Of a DNA stretch of 64,000 nucleotides, positions 57,740 through 64,000 are shown piece after piece. A program made the position numbers and the translations under genes. Within the stretch, counting starts at the first letter, position 1. Every line of letters starts with the position of its first letter. The notes beneath the pieces were generated by a model. The model worked only from the letters and a program-made list of their open reading frames with translations. It made no database searches and was not told where the DNA came from. The DNA comes from Mogibacterium sp. (GTDB lineage: Bacteria; Bacillota; Clostridia; Peptostreptococcales; Anaerovoracaceae). The stretch lies in contig JAKSSP010000003.1 of assembly GCA_024403035.1 (NCBI GenBank), positions 62,001 through 126,000 of the forward strand, given 5' to 3'.

Positions 57740-59167
57740 ATGAGTGGTTTTGTTAGTTTCATGAACGACATTCTCTACAGACCATACATCGTTCCTCTGT
57801 TCCTGATCGCTGTAGGCATCTACTTCACGATCAGAACAAAGGGCGTTCAGGTCCGTATGTTCGGAGAAATGTTCAGAGTAGTAAGCGAGAAGCCTGCTGA
57901 TGAAAAGGGCATCTCGTCATTCGGAGCCCTGATGGTATCCACGGCTTCCAGAGTAGGAACAGGAAACATCATCGGTGTTTGTACAGCTATCATCCTCGGA
58001 GGCCCGGGAGCCATCTTCTGGATGTGGATCACAGCTATCTTCGGTGGAGCAAACGCTTTCATCGAGTCCACACTGGCTCAGATCTATAAGAAAAAAGCAG
58101 ACGACGGCACATATTACGGCGGACCTTCGTACTACATGCAGAACGCTCTCGGTCAGAGATGGCTCGGAGTTCTGTTCTCGGTACTGATCATCTTCACATA
58201 TGCTGTAGGATACAACATGCTCGCGGCATTCAACCTGCAGTCGACATTCGCGACATTCTCGTTCTATAACGAGAAGTCGACACCGATGGTGATCGGAGTC
58301 ATCCTGGCGGTATTCTTCGGCGCTACCATCCTCGGCGGCGCAAAGAAGCTGACAGACGTAACAGGATTCCTCGTTCCTGTAATGGGAGTCATCTACGTAG
58401 CGATGTCCCTCGTTGTTCTCGTTCTCAACGCAAGAAACTTCGGAGCAATGTTCGGACTGATCTTCAGCACAGCATTCGACTTCCAGGCGATCTTCGGAGG
58501 ATTCACCGGATCGGTAATCATGTGGGGACTCAAGAGAGGTCTTTACTCCAACGAAGCAGGTATGGGTTCTGCTCCTAACGCCGCCGCAAAGGCTGACGTA
58601 GCTCACCCGGTAAAGCAGGGCCTCGTTCAGACTCTGTCCGTATTCATCGATACACTGCTGATCTGCTCGGCCACAGCTTTCATGTGCCTGTCCACAATGT
58701 CGGTCAGCCCTGCTGATTACGTTCTTGAGGACGGCGGAGCCAACGCGGCAGGTTATGTACAGACATGCCTGCACACATCGCTCGGCAGCTTCGGACCGGT
58801 ATTCATCGCCATCTCGATGACGCTGTTCGCGTTCACAACGCTGATCGGTAACTATTCATACTGCGAAGGATGCTTCGCGTTCATCCTGAAGAGAGACATG
58901 ACAAAAACAGAGGTCATGATCTTCAGAGCCGTAGCGATCGTTCTGGTATTCCTCGGAGCCATCTCGAGTGCTGGACTCGTATGGGATACAGCTGACATGT
59001 TCCAGGGACTCATGGTAGTCTGCAACATCCCGACTATCGCGATCCTCGGCGGAGTTGCCGTCAAGGCTCTTGATGATTACGCAAAGCAGAAGAAAGAAGG
59101 CAAAGCGCCTCACTTCAAAGCTGCTGACATCGGTCTTTCGGATGACAAGGTAGACTGCTGGAAGTAA
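57740..59167 (+). CDS. Alanine/glycine:cation symporter (AGCS family)
   Basis: 475 residues with about ten membrane helices. The AGCS signatures are clear: FGALMVSTASRVGTGNIIGV near residue 60, GGPGAIFWMWITAIFGGANAF, and WGLKRGLYSNEAGMGSAPNA. It imports alanine or glycine with Na+ (rarely H+). RBS AAAAGGAGA. Monocistronic with its own promoter and terminator. Confidence 0.95.
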   Translation: MSGFVSFMNDILYRPYIVPLFLIAVGIYFTIRTKGVQVRMFGEMFRVVSEKPADEKGISSFGALMVSTASRVGTGNIIGVCTAIILGGPGAIFWMWITAIFGGANAFIESTLAQIYKKKADDGTYYGGPSYYMQNALGQRWLGVLFSVLIIFTYAVGYNMLAAFNLQSTFATFSFYNEKSTPMVIGVILAVFFGATILGGAKKLTDVTGFLVPVMGVIYVAMSLVVLVLNARNFGAMFGLIFSTAFDFQAIFGGFTGSVIMWGLKRGLYSNEAGMGSAPNAAAKADVAHPVKQGLVQTLSVFIDTLLICSATAFMCLSTMSVSPADYVLEDGGANAAGYVQTCLHTSLGSFGPVFIAISMTLFAFTTLIGNYSYCEGCFAFILKRDMTKTEVMIFRAVAIVLVFLGAISSAGLVWDTADMFQGLMVVCNIPTIAILGGVAVKALDDYAKQKKEGKAPHFKAADIGLSDDKVDCWK

Positions 59168-59194
59168 AGCGGAAAAACAATTTATAAACAACAT

Positions 59195-59225
59195 AAAGAG
59201 GCTGCCCATGCGGGCGGCCTCTTTT
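59195..59225 (+). terminator. Rho-independent terminator of the symporter gene
   Basis: AAAGAGGCTGCCC (59195-59207) with GGGCGGCCTCTTT (59212-59224, one G-U), then T-rich. Confidence 0.9.
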
Positions 59226-59329
59226 ATATTGTCAACATATATCGGTCAGGTTTTTTGTGGTAATATTATTATGTATGACTATAACCATTTAGGTTCGAAA
59301 AAAGGGCAAATGGACAGAAGGGAGACAAA

Positions 59330-59546
59330 ATGACATATTCCATCATCGGGATCCTGGCAGCTATCATCCTGCTTATCATAAACAGGGATGTTCTGTGGGG
59401 CTCTGACTGCAAATGCATTTGAAGAGGATGTGCAGCGCAGCATGCAGGCGGGACTCGATGCCCATCTGTCAAAGCCGGTAGAACCGGAAACACTGTTCAG
59501 AACGCTTGAGGATCTCATAGCGAAACGTCAGGATCCGGAGACATAA
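59330..59546 (+). pseudogene. Remnant of a hybrid sensor histidine kinase (large internal deletion)
   Basis: ATG 59330 has a good RBS (GAAGGGAGA) and a TTGTGG-TAATAT promoter (59255-59266). It encodes a transmembrane segment MTYSIIGILAAIILLIINR and soon stops. In another frame from 59400 the sequence reads ALTANAFEEDVQRSMQAGLD, then HLSKPVEPETLFRTLEDL, to TAA 59546. That is the C-terminal end of a response-regulator receiver domain with its conserved Lys-Pro. The two ends of a hybrid kinase are joined out of frame, with everything between lost. Confidence 0.75.
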
Positions 59547-59551
59547 AGACT

Positions 59552-60103
59552 ATGACCAAAATGATCTATATAGACGGGCTTGAGGTGGAGCTTACCAGAA
59601 AGCGCGTCAAAAAAATGAATATGCGGGTCAAGGCGCCGGATGGCAGGATAGTCATCAGCTGTCCGTATATCGTGCCCGACAAAGCGGTGATAGCTTTTGT
59701 CAGGAGCAAGCGGGACTGGATAGATAAAGCCGTTTACCGGACGCGCGCAAAGGCGGCTGCTCATCCGGAACCTGTCGACAAAAGAGAAAAGGAAGCAAGG
59801 AGGCGTGAACTCAAACGCCGCATAGAAGAAAGGCTGCCTGTTATTGAAGAGGCGACCGGACTTTACTGCAACGGATGGACTGTACGTGACATGCACAGCC
59901 GCTGGGGCAGCTGCAACACGCAGACACATCACATCAACCTAAGCCTCATGCTCGCGACCAGATCGGACGCAGAACTTGATTACGTCATACTCCACGAACT
60001 GGTACACACCGTGGTGCCGAATCACGGGCTGGATTTCTATGCATTGATGGACAGGTTCATGCCGGGCTGGAAAAGGATACGTAAAGCACTCAATTACGGT
60101 TAA
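59552..60103 (+). CDS. YgjP-like M48-type metallopeptidase domain protein (DUF45)
   Basis: 183 residues. The zinc motif HELVHTVVPNHG (HExxH plus distal His) and SRWGSCNTQTHHINLSLML are the hallmarks of the YgjP family. The N-terminal part is basic and strand-rich. It starts 5 bp after the kinase remnant, so it may once have been the downstream gene of that transcript. Substrate unknown. Confidence 0.9.
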   Translation: MTKMIYIDGLEVELTRKRVKKMNMRVKAPDGRIVISCPYIVPDKAVIAFVRSKRDWIDKAVYRTRAKAAAHPEPVDKREKEARRRELKRRIEERLPVIEEATGLYCNGWTVRDMHSRWGSCNTQTHHINLSLMLATRSDAELDYVILHELVHTVVPNHGLDFYALMDRFMPGWKRIRKALNYG

Positions 60104-60116
60104 TCGAAAGGAATAA

Positions 60117-62444
60117 ATGGAAGTTCCTCAGCTTATAGTCGATCTTGCAATAATGCTGACTACTGCAGCAGCAGTCACGATAGTTTTCAAAAGACTCAGG
60201 ATCCCTACGATACTGGGATATATTGTCGCGGGCTTTCTTATCGGTCCTAATTTCCCGCTCTTTATGAATATTGAGAGCGCAGCATCTGTAGAGACCTGGA
60301 GTGAGATCGGTGTCATCATAATACTGTTTCATATAGGCCTTGAATTTGACTTCCACAAGCTGTCCGAAATAGGAAGCACAGCAATAGTATCTGCTGCGGT
60401 AAAGATGGGCGGAGTCATGCTTGTGGGATATGGATTCGGCATTCTCGCCGGTATGAGCACCATGAACTCCGTGTTCCTCGGAGCCATGCTTTCAATCAGT
60501 TCTACGGTCGTCATTCAGAAGTGCTTCAGCGAGATGGGACTTGAAGGTGAAAAGTATACAGGTCTGGTAATGGGATCACTCGTTATGGAAGACGTAATCG
60601 CCGTGTTCATGATGGTAGTGCTGACAACGATATCCGCGAGCCAGGCTTCAGACGGAAGCAGCATGGCGCTACGCATGTTCCTGATGATAACATACCTGGT
60701 GCTCTGGCTGATTCTGGGCATTTTCTTTCTGCCAACCATCCTCGACAGAACGATGGGCTTGATGAGTGATGAGACGCTCACTCTTTTAAGCCTCGGTTTC
60801 TGTTTCCTAATGGGGATGCTGGCGCACTGGCTGGGATTTTCCATGGAACTCGGAGCATTCATAGCGGGTTCACTGTTTGCCGGTACCCGGCATGTACATA
60901 AAGTTGAAAGGGTGACAGCCGGCATCAAGGATATGTTTGGAGCCATATTCTTCCTGTCTGTAGGAATGATGGTAGACCCGGGAATCATCGCTGCCCGCTG
61001 GACTTCCATAGTCCCTATAGCGATACTTGCCGTGGTGGCCAAGCTTATATTCGCTACCATTGGAATGATACTCTCAGGCCAGGAACCGGAGACTGCTTTG
61101 AGAGGCGGCATTTCACTTGCGCCTATAGGTGAATTTTCATTTATCATCGCAAATCTCGGCATCTCACTTGGAGTCATGGACAGCTATCTGTATCCCGTTA
61201 TAGTTGCTGCATCCATATTGACTATCATCGCTACTCCTGTACTGATACGGAATCAGGATAAGATAATAAGAGTGATATCCGGGCTGATTCCTGCGAAGGT
61301 CAAAGAACTGATCCGCAATTACACTTCTGAAAACCGGAGCGATGAAGAACACGTTTCTGAGTGGAAGATAGTGCTCAGGGACTACTTCATTAAAGTGGCT
61401 GTCTACGGAAGCATCATGCTGGTCCTGACCCTCGTGTGCTGCAAAGCGCTGTATCCGGCTATCGCGGCTTTTACGGGTGATAATGCTGCCAAGATAGTGA
61501 CCATCATTTTGAACTATCTGGCATTAGCGGTCTTTGCGGTGCCTTTCATGGGGAATCGCAGCGTCGCATTTACGCAGCTTTGGATGGACAGGCTGGCAAA
61601 CAGGCCTCCGCTTGCTGTGATGATACTTATCAAAATAGTCATTCTGGAGCTCATTGCACTTATCCCGGTGGAGACGCTCCTCAACATAAACAATCTTATA
61701 ATAGTACTTCTTATTCCGTTGAGCGTATTCCTGATAGCAAGGTCGGAATTCATAGCTACTTATTATCTGCAGCTGGAGACAAGGTTTTTCGCAAACCTGA
61801 ATCAGAAGACGATGGAGGAGCGCGGAGGGGCCAGGCAAAGACAGCACTGGCTCAACGAAGATTACAGCATATTCAGCTGGGACGTTCCGGCAGGAGCGTC
61901 ATATGAAGGGAAGACGATACAGGAGCTTGATTGGGGCAGAAAAGATGCCGTTTATGTGGTCAAGGTAAGGCATGGAGATAAGAAAATGCCTATGCCTCCG
62001 GCAAGGACAGTCCTGCATGCGGGAGATCATGTTCATGTGATTGGCGACAAATCGTCGCTTGAGACATTCTATAAAACACTCGGAATAGATCAGGATGTAC
62101 ATATGCGCACGCTCAAGGAGTTTCTGGATGAAGATTATACCGGAGGCAATGCGTTGTCGTGCGCGGCCATCCAGGTCAGAGGAACGGAACCGTATGTAGG
62201 TAAACCGATCAAAAAAAGCCGTATAACTGCACGAAATCACTGCATGATACTAGGCCTTGAGCGCGATGGATATGCGACAACAATGCCGGATTCAAATATG
62301 CTCATAGAAAAAGGAGACATACTTTGGATCATCGGTACAGGAACAAACCTGAGCAGTATAGCTTCGCATTCGGTCGGGGATACCGGAGTGCACTCATCTT
62401 CCCGGACTGATACTGAACTTTCTGAGAGAGGTGAACTCAAATGA
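60117..62444 (+). CDS. CPA2-family cation:proton antiporter with C-terminal TrkA-C domains
   Basis: 775 residues. The N-terminal Na+/H+ exchanger domain (about 1-385) includes GYIVAGFLIGPNFP, ISSTVVIQKCFSE and LAPIGEFSFIIANLG. After a second set of membrane helices (about 420-560), the C-terminus carries two TrkA-C-like ligand-binding modules (about 600-680 and 690-760). KefB-like overall, with a Trk-type regulatory part. It would exchange K+ or Na+ for H+. RBS AAAGGAA. The stop overlaps the next start (ATGA). Confidence 0.9.
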   Translation: MEVPQLIVDLAIMLTTAAAVTIVFKRLRIPTILGYIVAGFLIGPNFPLFMNIESAASVETWSEIGVIIILFHIGLEFDFHKLSEIGSTAIVSAAVKMGGVMLVGYGFGILAGMSTMNSVFLGAMLSISSTVVIQKCFSEMGLEGEKYTGLVMGSLVMEDVIAVFMMVVLTTISASQASDGSSMALRMFLMITYLVLWLILGIFFLPTILDRTMGLMSDETLTLLSLGFCFLMGMLAHWLGFSMELGAFIAGSLFAGTRHVHKVERVTAGIKDMFGAIFFLSVGMMVDPGIIAARWTSIVPIAILAVVAKLIFATIGMILSGQEPETALRGGISLAPIGEFSFIIANLGISLGVMDSYLYPVIVAASILTIIATPVLIRNQDKIIRVISGLIPAKVKELIRNYTSENRSDEEHVSEWKIVLRDYFIKVAVYGSIMLVLTLVCCKALYPAIAAFTGDNAAKIVTIILNYLALAVFAVPFMGNRSVAFTQLWMDRLANRPPLAVMILIKIVILELIALIPVETLLNINNLIIVLLIPLSVFLIARSEFIATYYLQLETRFFANLNQKTMEERGGARQRQHWLNEDYSIFSWDVPAGASYEGKTIQELDWGRKDAVYVVKVRHGDKKMPMPPARTVLHAGDHVHVIGDKSSLETFYKTLGIDQDVHMRTLKEFLDEDYTGGNALSCAAIQVRGTEPYVGKPIKKSRITARNHCMILGLERDGYATTMPDSNMLIEKGDILWIIGTGTNLSSIASHSVGDTGVHSSSRTDTELSERGELK

Positions 62445-63337
62445 GCTGGGACATAATATCTGCATATATTCTTTCCCCGCTGGTCGGAGCGGTAATAGGA
62501 TATTTTACGAATCTTATCGCGGTCAAGATGCTGTTCTATCCGCATAAGGCTGTTTACGTGTTCGGACACAGGCTGCCGTTTACACCGGGAGCTATACCTA
62601 AGGGCAAGGCGAGACTCGCCAAGTCCGCGGGAAAAATCGTCCAGAACGAGCTTTTTACCCGGGAGGATATCTCCGGCAGGCTGCTGACGGAAGAGGTGGA
62701 GAGGCCGCTCATCGACAAAGTGATGAGCATACTCGATGAAAACATCAAGGATACCGGCGCTGTAATGACAGGCAGCGAAGAGAAGTTTGACAGGATCGAA
62801 GAAAACTTCATTGAGCTGCTTTCATTCAAGATTACGGACGCCATAAAAAGAATGGATATACCTGGGACTGTAAAGCAGGAGGGCAAGTCCATGCTGCTGG
62901 ATCACGTACTGGATTCCAGAGTCCTGGCCCTGCTGGTCTCGGATAAGATGATCGACAAGGTGATGAACACGGTCGGCGAGAAGATGGAAGAATATATAGA
63001 CGCGAGAGGCCCGGAGATGGTACGCGAGATCACAAACTCCAGGATACATGACCTGGGGGAGAGGACACCGCTCTATGTGCTTGAACTTGCAGGATACGAT
63101 CCTGATTACGTGAGAAAGAAGATCACGGAAGCATACCGGGAGTCCGTGGTGAACGCGGTCAACTCCGCGCTTCGCCGGATAGACGTCGCGAAGGTAGTTG
63201 AAGACAAGATAAACTCGATGTCGGTAGAGGAACTCGAGAAAGGCGTGCTGACTGTCATGAAGACGGAACTCAATATGATAGTAAGTCTCGGCGCTCTCAT
63301 CGGACTCGTCATCGGTAGCATAAACATATTCATTTGA
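62441..63337 (+). CDS. DUF445 (YheB-like) membrane protein
   Basis: 298 residues. An N-terminal helix with PLVGAVIGYFTNLIAVKMLFYP is diagnostic of DUF445, along with FTPGAIPKGKARLAKSAGK. A long helical soluble domain and one C-terminal membrane helix (VSLGALIGLVIGSINIFI) follow. Function not established. Co-translated with the antiporter through the ATGA overlap. Confidence 0.9.
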   Translation: MSWDIISAYILSPLVGAVIGYFTNLIAVKMLFYPHKAVYVFGHRLPFTPGAIPKGKARLAKSAGKIVQNELFTREDISGRLLTEEVERPLIDKVMSILDENIKDTGAVMTGSEEKFDRIEENFIELLSFKITDAIKRMDIPGTVKQEGKSMLLDHVLDSRVLALLVSDKMIDKVMNTVGEKMEEYIDARGPEMVREITNSRIHDLGERTPLYVLELAGYDPDYVRKKITEAYRESVVNAVNSALRRIDVAKVVEDKINSMSVEELEKGVLTVMKTELNMIVSLGALIGLVIGSINIFI

Positions 63338-63349
63338 CGGAGAATAGGA

Positions 63350-64000
63350 ATGTACGAAACTAACGATCCTGAGCTTAAAGAAAAATACAAGGCGCTGAAA
63401 GAAGCGGGACTGCTGGATAATATCCTGGAAAAAGCTGATGTCCCTGAGGAGAAGGAAGCGGCTGCGGCCGATCCTGATGACTATGTGGTATTCGAACACG
63501 TCCGTAAAGTCTATCATGTTGGCGAAGTCGACATAGAGGCGCTTGCCGACGCGACATTCAGCGTATCGAAGGGCGAACTTGCCATTGTAGTAGGTGAATC
63601 AGGCGCGGGCAAGACGACCCTCCTGAACATACTGGGAGGCATGGATACCCTGACAAGCGGCAGGGTGCTTCTGGATGGCCGTGAGATAAGCAGCCTCAAT
63701 ACGCGTGAACTGACAAAGTACCGCAGATACGACATCGGCTTCGTTTTCCAGTTCTACAATCTGGTGCAGAATCTTACCGCGCTTGAGAACGTATCACTCG
63801 CGACACAGATCTGCAGCGATCCGCTTGATCCGGCAGAGACTCTGAAGGCTGTCGGACTGGGTGACAGGATGTACAACTTTCCGGGGCAGCTGTCAGGCGG
63901 CGAGCAGCAGAGAGTGGCTATAGCCAGGGCACTCGCTAAGAATCCCAAATTGCTGCTCTGCGATGAACCTACAGGAGCCCTTGACTACAACACTGGAAAG
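63350..64000 (+). CDS. ABC transporter ATP-binding protein, MacB/LolD type (truncated by window edge)
   Basis: Open from ATG 63350 to the window end (217 residues so far). An acidic N-terminal extension of about 44 residues precedes the ATPase. Walker [10 protein letters not shown] (82-90), Q-loop [17 protein letters not shown], signature LSGGEQQR and Walker [13 protein letters not shown] are present. This is the type that pairs with a large FtsX/MacB-like permease, which should lie just downstream. RBS GGAGAATAGGA. Confidence 0.93.
   Translation, partial: MYETNDPELKEKYKALKEAGLLDNILEKADVPEEKEAAAADPDDYVVFEHVRKVYHVGEVDIEALADATFSVSKGELAIVVGESGAGKTTLLNILGGMDTLTSGRVLLDGREISSLNTRELTKYRRYDIGFVFQFYNLVQNLTALENVSLATQICSDPLDPAETLKAVGLGDRMYNFPGQLSGGEQQRVAIARALAKNPKLLLCDEPTGALDYNTGK

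Noticed and set aside
57917-58774. - strand open frame (285 codons) opposite the AGCS symporter
   Set aside because: Composition is an antisense mirror of membrane helices, with no RBS or family.

Overview
The window looks like the chromosome of a low-to-mid GC, Gram-positive, strictly anaerobic member of the Clostridia (Eubacteriales). The signs are a V-type ATPase, class B sortase, WhiA/RapZ, MurT/GatD-like proteins, HydF ([FeFe]-hydrogenase maturation), a 2-hydroxyacyl-CoA-dehydratase-type reductase with its activase, superoxide reductase, TagD and a selenium-handling module. An amino-acid-fermenting genus of the Anaerovoracaceae (Family XIII) would fit, but that placement is inference. 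Genes are dense and mostly on the + strand. No tRNA, rRNA, CRISPR array, prophage or insertion sequence was recognised.

Layout. 1-960: end of a V-ATPase operon (I and K subunits). 974-3867: phosphohexomutase, sortase B and a phosphoribosyltransferase. 4037-9531: a complete branched-chain amino acid ABC transporter operon (livJ-H-M-G-F). It is preceded by a promoter with repeated TGTACA boxes, a 28-residue leader peptide rich in Leu/Ile/Val, and competing antiterminator/terminator hairpins. 9587-14997: a lipoprotein, an XpaC-like/TelA pair, a secreted nuclease and a convergent membrane protein. 15068-18120: hydF and an AMP-forming acyl ligase. 18282-20935: a probable double-cubane-cluster reductase, three 39-nt inverted-repeat units, a DUF3343 protein and the activase. 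20944-29184: cell-envelope genes (VanY-type peptidase, MurT/GatD-like pair, CHAP protein, G5/3D-domain protein behind a second leader ORF, AI-2E-type permease, murB). 29189-34189: PHP phosphoesterase, rapZ, whiA, rlmD and a radical SAM protein. 34476-37554: a stress and DNA-repair stretch (HTH-desulfoferrodoxin fusion, a deleted hypoxanthine-DNA glycosylase, DUF523-AlkD and YjbR-MGMT fusions). 37943-50141: regulators, pfkA, a feoA-feoB fusion, a TauE/SafE permease, flavodoxin and ferredoxin proteins, tagD, an MscS channel and a PAP2 phosphatase. 50329-51934: selenium module (yedE, a TusA/YedF-like protein, a second DUF3343). 51975-57581: M16 peptidase, HerA-like ATPase, YbaK, and a selenoprotein read through an in-frame UGA. 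57740-64000: alanine/sodium symporter, a hybrid histidine kinase remnant, YgjP-type peptidase, CPA2 antiporter, DUF445 protein and the start of an ABC ATPase.

How it fits together. The window mixes cation-coupled energetics (V-ATPase with Na+-type K-subunit ligands, AGCS symporter, CPA2 antiporter) with amino-acid uptake and anaerobic redox biology (HydF, dehydratase-type reductase, flavodoxins, superoxide reductase, iron uptake). A selenium thread joins yedE, the TusA-like protein, two DUF3343 proteins and a UGA-containing selenoprotein.

The observations most worth following are the liv attenuator, the selenoprotein hidden by its UGA codon, the MurT/GatD-like pair lacking amidotransferase catalytic residues, the three equal inverted-repeat units upstream of DUF3343/activase, and the leader ORF overlapping a terminator before the 3D-domain protein.
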